Below, piece after piece: positions 50,148 to 59,305 of a stretch of 64,000 bases of DNA; position 1 is the first letter of the stretch, and each line of letters opens with the position of its first letter. The position numbers and the translations under genes are program-made. This DNA comes from Georgenia muralis (lineage in GTDB: Bacteria; Actinomycetota; Actinomycetes; Actinomycetales; Actinomycetaceae): contig NZ_RKRA01000001.1 of NCBI RefSeq assembly GCF_003814705.1, forward strand, positions 1,116,001 to 1,180,000, read 5' to 3'. The notes beneath the pieces were generated by a model. The model was not told the DNA's origin, searched no databases, and saw only the letters and a list, made by a program, of their open reading frames with translations.

Positions 50148-50590
50148 CACCGGCGGATCACCTCCCTGGCACGGGCGGCGGAGGTGGCGGCCTCGGCGTC
50201 CGAGCGGCGGGCGAAGCTGGGCTCCTCCCAGGTGGCCAGCAGGGAGCCGACCCGGCGGGTGGGGTCGTACCCGGAGACCTCCCGGCGGGTCCAGGCCCGC
50301 ACGTCGGTCCCGATGCGCTCGGACGTGAACGCCCGCATGGTGCGGGCGAGCTCGAGGTGGAACACCCGCAGGTCGTGCTCCCCGGCGCCGTAGCGGGCGT
50401 ACTCGGCCTCGACAGCCTCCTCGTACCGGCGCCGCAGCCCCGCCGGCATCTCCGGCGCCGGCGCGGGCCGCGGCCGGGTGAGCCGGTGGACGAGCCAGTA
50501 CCAGAGCGCGACGGCGAGGAGGAGGACCACCCCGACCACCGGCACCCACCAGTGGTAGGCCTCGGGCGGGAGGACGTCACCGGCGGGCAC
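50144..50590 (-). CDS. single-helix membrane protein of the MoxR operon (DUF4381-like position)
   Basis: A 148-residue protein with one membrane helix (WVPVVGVVLLLAVALWYWLV near 15-34) and a soluble helical part (RRRYEEAVEAEYARYGAGEH, then LELARTMRAFTSERIGTDVR). Position in the operon between DUF58 and VWA genes, and the layout, match the DUF4381-like proteins seen in other MoxR operons; the sequence match is loose. The GTG start at 50590 overlaps the DUF58 gene by 14 bases. Confidence 0.75.
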   Translation of the reverse strand: MPAGDVLPPEAYHWWVPVVGVVLLLAVALWYWLVHRLTRPRPAPAPEMPAGLRRRYEEAVEAEYARYGAGEHDLRVFHLELARTMRAFTSERIGTDVRAWTRREVSGYDPTRRVGSLLATWEEPSFARRSDAEAATSAARAREVIRRW

Positions 50591-51464
50591 GGCGCTGCCT
50601 CCCGAGGAGCTCGACGAGCCGGTCCACGACCTCGTCGGTGCCGTTGACGCTCACGTGCTCGATGCCCCGGCGGCGCAGCACCGCGGCCACCGCGGACCGG
50701 CGCCGGGCCGCGGTCGCCACCGCCTCCTCGTGGAGGCGGGGGTCCACGCGCAGGAACGCCGGCAGGGGCTCCCCGCCGTCGACGTCGAGCACGGCGCGCG
50801 CGCCCGGGGCCGTGGCGGGCAGGTCGGCCACGGCGACGACGATGACCTCGTGCCGGGTGCGCAGCCTGCGCAGCGCCTCCTCGTGGGCGGGCTCCGGGCG
50901 TGCCTCGTCGGTGATGACGACGACGAGCGAGCGGCGGGTGAACCACGTCAGCACCCGGTCGAGCACCCGGCCGAGGTCCGACGCGGGGGCCGTGAGGGTG
51001 AGGTCGCGCTCGAGCAGGCGCAGGAGCATCTCCAGGTGGGCGGTGCCGTGCCGGCCGGGGACCTGGGTGAGCCGCCCGGCGTCGCCGGCGACGAGCGCGA
51101 CGGAGTCCCCGCGCGTGCGCGCGAGGTAGGCCACGACGTCGGCGACGAGGAGGGCGACGGCGGCCTTGGGCTCGCCCGAGGGGGCGGCGGCCGCCATGTT
51201 CCGGCCGGTGTCGACCGCGAGGACCATCGCGAGGTTGGACTCGCGGACGAACCGCCGGATGATCGGGATCCCCGCGCGGGCGGAGGACTTCCAGTCGATG
51301 TCGGTGACGTCGTCCCCGGGGCGGTACTCGACCTGGTCGTCGAAGTCCTGGCCGTGGCCGGAGAAGACCGAGCGGTGCCGGCCGTCGAGGAGCCCGGTCG
51401 CCCGGCGCACCGTCGGCAGGTCGATGCGGGCCCGGACCATCGCCAGACGCGAGGCGGTCGACAC
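50577..51464 (-). CDS. DUF58 domain protein
   Basis: A 295-residue soluble protein. The DUF58 signature is plain: GRHRSVFSGHGQDFDDQVEY near 30-49, RPGDDVTDIDWKSSARAG and IPIIRRFVRESNLAMVLAVD. The VWA-like fold downstream has DTGRNMAAAAP and VVVITDEARPEP. It is the second gene of the MoxR operon and usually acts with the MoxR ATPase. The GTG at 51464 is five bases from the moxR stop; an ATG at 51440 would shorten the protein by eight residues. Confidence 0.93.
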   Translation of the reverse strand: MSTASRLAMVRARIDLPTVRRATGLLDGRHRSVFSGHGQDFDDQVEYRPGDDVTDIDWKSSARAGIPIIRRFVRESNLAMVLAVDTGRNMAAAAPSGEPKAAVALLVADVVAYLARTRGDSVALVAGDAGRLTQVPGRHGTAHLEMLLRLLERDLTLTAPASDLGRVLDRVLTWFTRRSLVVVITDEARPEPAHEEALRRLRTRHEVIVVAVADLPATAPGARAVLDVDGGEPLPAFLRVDPRLHEEAVATAARRRSAVAAVLRRRGIEHVSVNGTDEVVDRLVELLGRQRRARR

Positions 51465-51469
51465 GGCCG

Positions 51470-52525
51470 TCAGGGGGTGGGCACCGTGGCGAAGACGGCG
51501 TCGACGAGGGACTCGGGGGCGACGTCGTCGGCGAGGGCGTCGTACGTGCGCACGAGGCGGTGGCGCAGGACGGCGTGCCGGAGCCGCTTGACGTCGTCCG
51601 GGACGACGTAGGTGCGTCCCTCCTGGACCGCCACGGCCTGGGCGACCCGCATGAGGGCGATGGCGCCGCGTGGCGAGGCGCCGACCCGGACGTGGTCGCT
51701 CCAGCCGGGGAGCGGCCGCGGCCCGCCGCCGCGGGTGGTGTTGACGAGGGCGACGACGTACTGCTTGATCGAGGTGTCCACGTACACCCGGTCGGTGAGG
51801 TCCTGGAGGAAGGCGACGTCCTCGAGACCGATCGGCGGCCGGGCGGCGGCCGGGCTGCGGCCACCCACGACCATGTCCAGGATCTCCACCTCCTCGCCCG
51901 GCTCGGGGTAGGTGAGCACCTCCTTCATGAGGAAGCGGTCCATCTGCGCCTCGGGCAGGACGTACGTGCCCTCCTCCTCGATGGGGTTCTGGGTAGCGAG
52001 GACCATGAACGGCCGCGGCACGGGGTAGATCTCCCCGCCGATCGACGTCTGGCGCTCCTGCATCGCCTCGAGCATCGCCGACTGGGTCTTGGCGGAGGAG
52101 CGGTTGATCTCGTCCAGGAGGACGAAGTTGGCGTGGACCGGGCCCAGCTGGGTGGTGAACTCGCCGGTGGCGTAGTTGTAGATCTGGGTGCCCACGATGT
52201 CGTTGGGCATGAGGTCCGGGGTGCACTGGATGCGGTGGAAGCGGGCCGAGACGGCGCCGGCCAGGGTCTGCGCCGCGGTGGTCTTGGCCAGGCCCGGCAC
52301 CGACTCCAGGAGGACGTGCCCGCCGGCGAGGAGGGTCGAGACGAGCGCGGTGCGCAGCCCCTCCTGCCCCACCACGTGGCGGCGGAAGATCGCCGTCACC
52401 CGGTCGAGGAGCTCGGCCGCCCGCTCGGTCTCCTGCCCGGTGATCGTCCCGCCCTGGAGCTGGGTGCGGTGCTGCTGCGCGGGCTGGGCGCGCCAGGAGG
52501 GCGGGCCGGGCGCGGGATCGGTCAT
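51470..52525 (-). CDS. MoxR-family AAA+ ATPase
   Basis: A 351-residue ATPase. Walker A-like VPGLAKTTAAQTLA near 75-88, Walker B NFVLLDEINRSSAKTQSAML near 132-151, sensor 1 VLATQNPIEEEGTYVLPEAQ near 173 and the lid domain with GASPRGAIALMRVAQAVAV near 290 are all typical of MoxR. It should act as a chaperone on the VWA and DUF58 partners. Start ATG at 52525 has AAGGGGAG before it. First gene of the six-gene operon to 47075. Confidence 0.95.
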   Translation of the reverse strand: MTDPAPGPPSWRAQPAQQHRTQLQGGTITGQETERAAELLDRVTAIFRRHVVGQEGLRTALVSTLLAGGHVLLESVPGLAKTTAAQTLAGAVSARFHRIQCTPDLMPNDIVGTQIYNYATGEFTTQLGPVHANFVLLDEINRSSAKTQSAMLEAMQERQTSIGGEIYPVPRPFMVLATQNPIEEEGTYVLPEAQMDRFLMKEVLTYPEPGEEVEILDMVVGGRSPAAARPPIGLEDVAFLQDLTDRVYVDTSIKQYVVALVNTTRGGGPRPLPGWSDHVRVGASPRGAIALMRVAQAVAVQEGRTYVVPDDVKRLRHAVLRHRLVRTYDALADDVAPESLVDAVFATVPTP

Positions 52526-52597
52526 GGCACTCCCCTTCTCGCTGTGTGGCGAGACTACGTCAGGACGCCCCCACCACGCCGGGCCGCCGGGACGACC

Positions 52598-52603
52598 TAC
52601 CCT
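52598..52603 (+). promoter_or_regulatory. -10 element of the CtaG/CopD gene
   Basis: TACCCT ends seven bases before the GTG at 52610, the geometry of a leaderless transcript. It lies in the 84-base spacer shared with the divergent moxR gene. No -35 match is evident. Confidence 0.5.
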
Positions 52604-52609
52604 GGAGCC

Positions 52610-54607
52610 GTGGTCCCCGCCGTCCCTGCCCCGCGCACCTGGTGGTACGTCGCGGGCGCCCTCCCGGCCGCCCTGCTCGCCCTGGTCGCCGGCCTCGCGA
52701 CCACCGGGGCCGCGGCACCGCAGGCCCTCTTCGACCCCGGCGCCCTGGTGCGGTGGGGTCTGCCGGTCGTCACGGTCGTCAGCCACGCGGCGGCCGCCCT
52801 CACCGTGGGGGCCTTCGCCCTGGCCGCCGTCGTCCTGCCGGCCGGCCCCGCCCGGTCCCGCGCGGTGCGGACCGGGGCCGTGGCGGCCGTGGTGTGGGCG
52901 CCGGCCCAGCTGGTGCAGCTGCTGCTCACGCACGCCTCGGTCATCGGCACCGGCCTGGGCGGCCCCGGCTACGGCGAGCAGCTCGTGCAGTTCGTCACCC
53001 AGATCGAGCTCGGCACGATCCTGGCGTGGTCGACGGTCCTCACCGCGCTCGTCGCGCTCGTGGCCGTGGCGGTCACCGGGCCCACCGGTGCGGCGTGGGC
53101 GGGTGTGCTGGCCCTCGTGGCCATGGTGCCCCTGGCCCTGACCGGGCACGCGGCCGGTGCCGCGAACCACGAGCTGGCGGTCTCGTCGTGGTGGATGCAC
53201 CTGGCCGGCGTGACCCTCTGGGCCGGCGGTCTGGCGGTGCTGTGCCTCGTGGCCTCCCGGGCCGGCCGGGACCTCCCGGCCTCGGTCGAGCGCTACTCGG
53301 CCGTGGCCCTGTGGGCGTACGTCCTGGTCGCGGGCTCGGGCCTGGCGGGGGCCCTCCTGCGTCTGTCCACCGCGGCCGAGCTCGTCACCCATCCCTACGG
53401 CCGGCTGCTCCTGGCCAAGGTCGTGCTCACGGTGGCGCTCGGGCTCATCGGCTGGGCGCACCGGCGCGCCACCGTGCCCGCGCTGCGCGCGGCCGCGGCG
53501 GCGGGCAGCACCCGGCCCGGCGGTGCCTTCTGGCGCCTGGCCGGGGTCGAGGTGGTCGTCATGGCGGCGGTGGTGGGGGTCGCGGTCGCGCTGGGGTCCT
53601 CCGCCCCACCGATCCCCCAGGACCCGCCGCCGGACGCGACCCCGGTCTACCTCCTCACCGGCTACCCCGAGCCGCCCTTCCCCACCGCCCTGACCTACCT
53701 CACCCAGTGGCGCCCCGAGCCGCTGACGGCGACCCTCGCCGTCGTCGCGGTCGGGGTCTACCTCGCCTGGGTCCGGCGCCTGCGCCGCCGCGGGGACGCC
53801 TGGCCGCTGTGGCGGGCCGTCTCCTGGGTGAGCGGGTTCGTGCTCTTCGCGTGGGTCACCAACGGCGGCCCCGCCGTCTACGGCTCGGTCCTGTTCAGCG
53901 CGCACATGGTCCAGCACATGCTGCTGGCGATGGTCGTGCCGATCTTCCTCGTCGTCGGGGCTCCGGTGACCCTCGCGGTCCGCGCCCTGCCGCACCGGCG
54001 CGACGGCTCGCGCGGACCGCGGGAGTGGCTCCTCGCGGTGGTGCACTCGGGGTGGGCCCGCTTCTTCGCCCACCCGGTGGTCGCGGCCGTGAACTTCGCC
54101 GGGTCGCTGGTCGTCTTCTACTACACGGGTCTGTTCGAGCTGGCGCTGACCACGCACGTGGGCCACCTGGCGATGGTCGCCCACTTCACCCTCGCCGGGT
54201 ACCTCTTCGCCAACGCCCTCATCAGCGTCGACCCTGGTCCCACCCGGCCCGGGTACCCCCTGCGCCTGCTCCTGCTGTTCGGCACGATGGCCTTCCACGC
54301 GTTCTTCGGGATCTCCCTCATCTCCCTCACCTCGCTCCTGGCCGCGGACCACTTCGGCCGCCTGGGCCTGTCGTGGTGGGTCGACGCCCTGGCCGACCAG
54401 GGGAAGGGCGGGGCCATCACCTGGGGCATCGGCGAGATCCCCACGCTCGCCCTCGCCGTCGCGGTGGCCCTGAGCTGGGCGCGCGACGACGAGCGGGTCG
54501 CACGGCGCACGGACCGGCGCGCCGACCGCGACGACGACGCCGAGCTGCGTGCGTACAACGAGATGCTCGCGTCGCGCGCCGGCCGCCCGGACGAGACCAG
54601 GCGGTGA
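52610..54607 (+). CDS. CopD/CtaG-like fused copper-handling membrane protein
   Basis: A 665-residue, about 15-helix protein. The first half (about 1-330) is CopD-like with ALTGHAAGAANHELAVSSWW and MHLAGVTLWAGGLAVLCLVA, including the His pair of the family. The second half (about 350-630) is a caa3-type oxidase assembly factor (CtaG/DUF1404-like) with VLFSAHMVQHMLLAMVVPIF, HVGHLAMVAHFTLAGYLF and MAFHAFFGISL. The fusion is common in actinobacteria. It probably brings copper into or across the membrane for cytochrome oxidase. Start is GTG at 52610; a short charged tail ends the protein. Confidence 0.9.
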   Translation: MVPAVPAPRTWWYVAGALPAALLALVAGLATTGAAAPQALFDPGALVRWGLPVVTVVSHAAAALTVGAFALAAVVLPAGPARSRAVRTGAVAAVVWAPAQLVQLLLTHASVIGTGLGGPGYGEQLVQFVTQIELGTILAWSTVLTALVALVAVAVTGPTGAAWAGVLALVAMVPLALTGHAAGAANHELAVSSWWMHLAGVTLWAGGLAVLCLVASRAGRDLPASVERYSAVALWAYVLVAGSGLAGALLRLSTAAELVTHPYGRLLLAKVVLTVALGLIGWAHRRATVPALRAAAAAGSTRPGGAFWRLAGVEVVVMAAVVGVAVALGSSAPPIPQDPPPDATPVYLLTGYPEPPFPTALTYLTQWRPEPLTATLAVVAVGVYLAWVRRLRRRGDAWPLWRAVSWVSGFVLFAWVTNGGPAVYGSVLFSAHMVQHMLLAMVVPIFLVVGAPVTLAVRALPHRRDGSRGPREWLLAVVHSGWARFFAHPVVAAVNFAGSLVVFYYTGLFELALTTHVGHLAMVAHFTLAGYLFANALISVDPGPTRPGYPLRLLLLFGTMAFHAFFGISLISLTSLLAADHFGRLGLSWWVDALADQGKGGAITWGIGEIPTLALAVAVALSWARDDERVARRTDRRADRDDDAELRAYNEMLASRAGRPDETRR

Positions 54608-54625
54608 CCCCCTCGCCCGGACCCG

Positions 54626-55564
54626 CTAGTCCCACTCCCACGTGAAGCCGACGACCGAGTGCTCCAGGAGCGGGACGTAGCGGTGCACGTCGTGGTCCGG
54701 GGTGAGGGTGACCTCCTCCAGCGTCGACGGCGCCGGCGCCTGGACGGACTCCCAGTGCCCCCACCACACCCGGGCGGGGAGGGCGTCGGGGTGGAACTGG
54801 AGGTTCATCTCGAGGTTCCGCAGGCGGGTGAGCACCCCGCGGCGGAACTCCGGCGGCGGGGCGGAGGTGTAGCTGAGGATCGTGCGGTACTCGATCGACG
54901 CCGTCTCCCCCGGCGCGAGAGGCCGGCTCAGGTGCACCTGGACGCCGTAGATCCCGGGGAACGGCGAGCGCCGCACCGGGCCCGCCGTGCCGCCGCGCAC
55001 CACCTCGACGACCGCGGCGTTCGTGTCGAACTGGTAGAGGTAGCGGTCCATCGGCTCCAGCGCACGGATCACCTGGAGGGTGCGGTGCTCGACCGGCATC
55101 CGGTCGCTGCCCATCCGGTGGAACTCGTGGACGGCGAGCGCCTCGTGCGCGGTCGGCGGCGGTAGCACCGGCTCACCGGTGTCGAGGGTGGCGCGCAGCA
55201 CCGCGAGGTCGTCGGAGCCGGCGTGCATGAACAGCGCCCAGAGCTGGTTCGCGTCCGCCCGGCTCATGTCGAAGGCCTCGATGAACAGGCGCAGGGTCGC
55301 GGGCGCGATGAGGCTGCCGTTGAGCGCCCGGCCGACCCGGTCCTTGAGCCGGCGCGGGAGGTCGGTCTCGGTCTCCGGCGCCTCGCCCGTCTCCCAGAGG
55401 TACTGGGCGAGGACCTGGGCGACCGCACCCTGGTGGATGTCCTGCCGGCTGTCCCGGCGCACGTACACCTGCCACTGGGCCCGGTAGGCGGGGCTGGTGG
55501 CCAGCAGGGAGCGCAGGTGGAGGCAGGCGAGCGCGGAGTGGTCGCTCTCCCGCTCCGCCTGCAT
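54626..55564 (-). CDS. hypothetical protein, actinobacterial, unknown function
   Basis: A 312-residue soluble protein. Its N-terminal 130 residues are helical: LACLHLRSLLATSPAYRAQW, YVRRDSRQDIHQGAVAQVLA and RLFIEAFDMSRADANQLWAL, a layout that could be a degenerate helix-turn-helix domain. The C-terminal part is beta-rich with FPGIYGVQVHLSRPLAPGET, VWWGHWESVQAP and a Trp-rich end. I know of similar unnamed actinobacterial proteins but no function. It converges with the CtaG-like gene and diverges from the response-regulator gene at 55689. Confidence 0.75.
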   Translation of the reverse strand: MQAERESDHSALACLHLRSLLATSPAYRAQWQVYVRRDSRQDIHQGAVAQVLAQYLWETGEAPETETDLPRRLKDRVGRALNGSLIAPATLRLFIEAFDMSRADANQLWALFMHAGSDDLAVLRATLDTGEPVLPPPTAHEALAVHEFHRMGSDRMPVEHRTLQVIRALEPMDRYLYQFDTNAAVVEVVRGGTAGPVRRSPFPGIYGVQVHLSRPLAPGETASIEYRTILSYTSAPPPEFRRGVLTRLRNLEMNLQFHPDALPARVWWGHWESVQAPAPSTLEEVTLTPDHDVHRYVPLLEHSVVGFTWEWD

Positions 55565-55688
55565 GGAACCATCCTGGCCCAGCCGACCCCGGTTCGTGGG
55601 ACCTTCCACCCACCCGTGCGACACATGCGCGACACAACGGCGGTGTGATGACCTTCAACCACCGCGCCGCTGCAACCGGGAGGCACCC

Positions 55689-56384
55689 ATGAGCGTCACC
55701 ACCCCGCCGCGCGCCCGCACGGTGGTCCCGCCCCCCGCCACGGCCACCGTGACCGTGGCCGCCGTCGAGGACCACCCCGTCGTGGTGCTCGGCCTGCAGC
55801 AGATGCTCGGCGACGCGCCCGGCCTACGGATGCTCGGGGGCTTCTCGACCGTGGAGGCGCTGCTGGCCGCGCCGGAGCGGGCGGACGTGGTCCTGCTCGA
55901 CCTCATGCTCGCCGACCGCAGCGCCCCGGCGGAGAACGTCTCCCGGCTGCGGGCCGCCGGCGCACGCGTGGTCGCCTACACCGCGGGTGAGAGCCGGTAC
56001 CTCCTGCGCCTCGCGGCCGAGGCCGGCGTCCACGGGGTCGTCCTCAAGAGCGCCGGGCGCGAGGTGCTCCTCGACGCCGTGGCGGCCGCCGCCCGCGGTG
56101 ACGTGGTGGTCGCTCCGCCGCGGCGCCGAACCGGGCCGTCCGGCGAGTACGTCGCGATCCTCTCCCGCCGCGAGCGCGAGACCCTCGCGCTGTACGCCTC
56201 CGGGGAGAAGTCCGAGACGGTGGCCGAGCGCCTGGGGATCTCCCAGGAGACCGTGAACGACTACGTCGGCCGGATCCGTGCGAAGTACCGGCGGGCCGGC
56301 CGGGCCGCCGACACCAAGATCGACCTGTACAAGCGCGCCGTCGAGGACGGGATCCTGCCCGCCCCTGGCTTCGACGCGGGGTGA
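55689..56384 (+). CDS. NarL/LuxR-type response regulator
   Basis: A 231-residue regulator. Receiver domain 20-145: acidic pair in VAAVEDHPVV, phospho-acceptor Asp71 in VVLLDLMLAD, and the conserved Lys in GVVLKSAG. LuxR-type HTH 155-220: LSRRERETLALYASGEKSET and AERLGISQETVNDYVGRIRA. The N-terminal 20 residues are an extra Pro/Thr-rich piece. GGGAGG precedes the ATG. The histidine kinase gene overlaps its stop as GTGA, so this is a two-component pair. The loop around Asp71 (LADRSAPAENVSRLRAAG) is close to that of the second regulator at 59456. Confidence 0.93.
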   Translation: MSVTTPPRARTVVPPPATATVTVAAVEDHPVVVLGLQQMLGDAPGLRMLGGFSTVEALLAAPERADVVLLDLMLADRSAPAENVSRLRAAGARVVAYTAGESRYLLRLAAEAGVHGVVLKSAGREVLLDAVAAAARGDVVVAPPRRRTGPSGEYVAILSRRERETLALYASGEKSETVAERLGISQETVNDYVGRIRAKYRRAGRAADTKIDLYKRAVEDGILPAPGFDAG

Positions 56385-57553
56385 GCGCGCCGGGGGACCG
56401 ACGGGCCGTCCGTGAGACGGTCCGCCTCCTCGCCATGCTGGTGGGCGCCGGCGGGCTGGCGTTCTCGCTCACCAGCGTGCCCCTGATCCGCGGGCAGCTG
56501 GCCACCACCCCGCCCTGGTGGACCGTCTCGACCACCGCGGCGCTGCTGGGCATGCTCGTCCTCCTCGTGCTCGCCGGGGCGTTGCCGCGGGTGAGCACCG
56601 TGACTTTGCGCCACCTGGCCGGGGCCTTCGCCGTCCTCTTCCTCCTCGTGCTCGTCTCCTACCCGTTCGTGCTCCTCGAACCGGTCCCCGACGGCCAGGC
56701 GCCCTGGATGCGCGGGTTCGTCGGAGCCGCCGCGGCGGCCGGTGCGACGGCGTGGCGAGCGCCGGCCGCGCTCGCGAACATCGTCGCCGGGACCCTCCTG
56801 TGGGGGCTGTCCCGGTGGTGGGCGCTCGGCGCCGAACGTTCCCTGCTCGCGGTGCAGGACGCGGCGGTCTCGCTCGCCTTCGGCGTGACCCTGGCCGTGA
56901 TCGTCTGGGTGCTGCTGCGCAGCGCCCGTGCCGTCGACGACGTCGCCGCCGGCTCCGCGGCGAACGCGGTCCGGGCGGCGCAGGTGGCCTCGCGTGAGGC
57001 CGAGCGGGCATGGGTGGCCGCGTTCGCCCACGACGGCGTCCTGGCCACGATCCGGTCGGCCTCCCAGGGCGGGCCCGAGGCGGCGCCGGCGGTCCGCCGC
57101 GAGGCGCGGCAGGCCCTGGACGATCTCGACGAGCTGCGCCAGCCGGCGGCGGACGACGGCGAGCTCTCCGCCGCCCTCCTCGTCGAACGGCTGCGGCTGC
57201 GCGCCGAGCTGGCCGGCGAGGGCACGAGCGTCGCGGCCACCGTGACGAGGGAAGGGGCGATCCCCGAGCCTGTGGCCGTGAAGGTCATCGCCGCCACCGC
57301 CGAGGCGCTGCGCAACAGCGCGCGGCACGCACCGGGCGCGGCGCGCAGCGTCCTCGTCCGGGTCGGCACGTCGGGGCTGGAGGTCCGGGTCGGCGACGAC
57401 GGGCCGGGGTTCGACCCCGACGCCGTGCCCGCCGACCGGCTGGGCCTGACCAGGAGCATCCTGGAGCGCATGAACACCCTCCCAGGAGGCTACGCCCGGG
57501 TCGAGTCCGCCCCGGGCGTCGGCACCGTCGTCACCCTCGGGTGGCGGGGGTGA
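56381..57553 (+). CDS. sensor histidine kinase
   Basis: A 390-residue kinase with about five N-terminal membrane helices (to 185), a dimerisation helix with the phospho-acceptor candidate His217 in AWVAAFAHDGVLATIR, and an ATPase domain: N box EALRNSARHA near 307-316 and G1 box VGDDGPGFDPDAV near 340-352, then GVGTVVTL at the end. The HD-containing motif is the short actinobacterial form of HisKA_3. No extracellular sensor domain is evident, so the signal is probably in the membrane. Coupled to the regulator upstream and the membrane protein downstream. Confidence 0.92.
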   Translation: MSAPGDRRAVRETVRLLAMLVGAGGLAFSLTSVPLIRGQLATTPPWWTVSTTAALLGMLVLLVLAGALPRVSTVTLRHLAGAFAVLFLLVLVSYPFVLLEPVPDGQAPWMRGFVGAAAAAGATAWRAPAALANIVAGTLLWGLSRWWALGAERSLLAVQDAAVSLAFGVTLAVIVWVLLRSARAVDDVAAGSAANAVRAAQVASREAERAWVAAFAHDGVLATIRSASQGGPEAAPAVRREARQALDDLDELRQPAADDGELSAALLVERLRLRAELAGEGTSVAATVTREGAIPEPVAVKVIAATAEALRNSARHAPGAARSVLVRVGTSGLEVRVGDDGPGFDPDAVPADRLGLTRSILERMNTLPGGYARVESAPGVGTVVTLGWRG

Positions 57554-58656
57554 GCCGGACCCGGCACGGAGACGTCCGTGGGCTCGCCTCCGCAGCCTCG
57601 GCGGCACTCCTCGCCGAGATCCGTGGGCCGCTCGGCTGGGCGGTGATCGCGACGTTCACCGCCGTCAACGTGTTCCTCGCGGTGAGCACCCGTCACGACG
57701 TGCGCGTCTTCTGGCCCACCGCACTGGCCCTCGTGCTCTTCGTCGCCGCCATGCCACCGGCGGTGCGCAACCCCGGACCCCGGCAGACGGCGACGACCAC
57801 GTGGCTGGTGGCGGCCACGCCCGCCCTGCTCGCACTGCTGGTGTCCTGGCAGCTGCCGAGCGACCGGTCCCCCGGGTACGCCTCCTGGCACCTCGGCGCC
57901 GGCTCCTTCCTGCTGTTCTTCCTCGCCGTCGGCTACCGGTGGGTGGCCGCATGGACCGGCTTCGCGGCCATGGTCGCGGTCACCGCGGCCTGGGCCCTGT
58001 CCACCGGGCAGGGATGGGGGGCGGTCCTGTCCCTGTCCGGGACCCACGCGGTGCTCATCGCCCTCGGGACGACCGTGGGACTGACGGTGCGACGCAACGA
58101 CCGCACCATCCGGGGCCTCATCGCCCAGGACGAGGCCCGCGCCGTCGAGCAGGCGGAGCGTCTGGCGCGGGCCGCCGAGCGCGACCGGCACCAGGCCGAG
58201 CTCGACCACGCCACCCGCCCGGTGCTCGAGCGGCTCACCGCCGGCGACCCCCTCTCCGCCGAGGAGCGGGCGGGGCTCGCGGTGCTCGAGGCCGACCTGC
58301 GCGACCGGCTGCGATCGCCGGTCCTCGCCGCACCGGTGCTGGCCCGGGCGGTCACGCAGGCCCGCCGGCGCGGGGTGCGCGTCCAGATGCTCGACGACGG
58401 CGCCCTCTCGGGGGCCGGCACCGACGAGCTCGACGCTTCCCTCGGCCCGGTGGCGCAGATCATCGCCGGGATCGACGCCGGTGAGGTCGTCGTCCGGATC
58501 CTGCCGCCCGGCCGTGCGGACCTCGTCACCGTGGTCGTCGAGGGGCCTCAGGGGTGGCGCCGGTCGACCTTCGCCGCCGACGGCTCGCGCCGGGACACCG
58601 GCGAGGACGGCGACGGCCTGGTCACCGCTCGGACAGCACCACGTCGGAGCCGGTGA
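57550..58656 (+). CDS. sensor-like membrane protein lacking a kinase ATPase domain
   Basis: A 368-residue protein. Four to five membrane helices cover 25-165, followed by a coiled-coil-like charged helix (RAVEQAERLARAAERDRHQA) and a helical segment LDHATRPVLERLTAGDPLSA and GLAVLEADLRDRLRSPVLAA resembling histidine-kinase dimerisation regions. The end shows a beta-rich domain with RRGVRVQMLDDG, but no N, G1 or G2 boxes. It appears to be a degenerate kinase that could tune the adjacent system. GTG start overlaps the kinase stop as GTGA. Its 3' end overlaps the opposing LmeA-like gene by 35 bases. Confidence 0.78.
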   Translation: MSRTRHGDVRGLASAASAALLAEIRGPLGWAVIATFTAVNVFLAVSTRHDVRVFWPTALALVLFVAAMPPAVRNPGPRQTATTTWLVAATPALLALLVSWQLPSDRSPGYASWHLGAGSFLLFFLAVGYRWVAAWTGFAAMVAVTAAWALSTGQGWGAVLSLSGTHAVLIALGTTVGLTVRRNDRTIRGLIAQDEARAVEQAERLARAAERDRHQAELDHATRPVLERLTAGDPLSAEERAGLAVLEADLRDRLRSPVLAAPVLARAVTQARRRGVRVQMLDDGALSGAGTDELDASLGPVAQIIAGIDAGEVVVRILPPGRADLVTVVVEGPQGWRRSTFAADGSRRDTGEDGDGLVTARTAPRRSR

Positions 58657-59305
58657 GGGTCAGCCGCACGCCGCCGTCCTGCGCGGCCACCGAGGCCAGT
58701 CGAAGGCCGAGAGGCAGGTCAGGGACCACCAGGTCGACGGTGAGCTGGTCCTCGCCCAGCAGGGGCGCCAGCTCGGCGGCACCGACCTCGACACCGCCGA
58801 GCGTCACGGTGCGCACCTCGAGCCGGAGCGACTCACCGACCACGACGGGGTCGACGGTCAGGGCCACCTCGAGACCGAGGACCTCCGTGGCCGCCACGAC
58901 GCCGTCGGCCCGGGCGACGAGCGTGAGGTCGAGCTCGCTCTGGTCGTCCACGAGCCGCTGGAGCGCGCTCTCGTCGAGGGTGCCCCGGACCTCGAGCTCG
59001 CCCACCCGGGCCGGCTCCTCCAGCGTCACCCGGCGCGCCTGCGCCTCGACGTCGCGCAGCTCGACCCCCTCGCTCCCGGCGGCGGGCGCGGTGGCGTCGA
59101 CCCGGCCGAGCTCCCCGGCGAGGAGCTGGGTGAGGAACGGGAACCCGGCGATGGTGACCTCAGGCCGGCCCGAGACGTCGAGGTAGGCGTCCAGCTGGTC
59201 GACCACCCGCGCCTCGGCACGGGCGAGCATCACCCGGTCCGCGACGAGCGCTGCGGCGACGAGGACGAGGAGCGTCAGGACGAGGGCGGTGAGGAGCCGG
59301 CGCAC
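58622..59305 (-). CDS. LmeA-like (DUF2993) membrane-anchored lipid-binding protein
   Basis: A 227-residue protein with an N-terminal membrane anchor (LLTALVLTLLVLVAAALVAD) and the DUF2993 pattern: RPEVTIAGFPFLTQLLAGEL near 45-64, followed by repeated beta strands (LGRVDATAP, GVELRDVEAQARRV, LRLEVRTVTLGGVEVG). LmeA of mycobacteria binds phosphatidylinositides and takes part in mannan elongation; this family member likely sits at the envelope. GTG at 59305 follows GGGGCAG. It lies on the minus strand between two signalling genes and is not part of their operon. Confidence 0.85.
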   Translation of the reverse strand: MRRLLTALVLTLLVLVAAALVADRVMLARAEARVVDQLDAYLDVSGRPEVTIAGFPFLTQLLAGELGRVDATAPAAGSEGVELRDVEAQARRVTLEEPARVGELEVRGTLDESALQRLVDDQSELDLTLVARADGVVAATEVLGLEVALTVDPVVVGESLRLEVRTVTLGGVEVGAAELAPLLGEDQLTVDLVVPDLPLGLRLASVAAQDGGVRLTLTGSDVVLSER

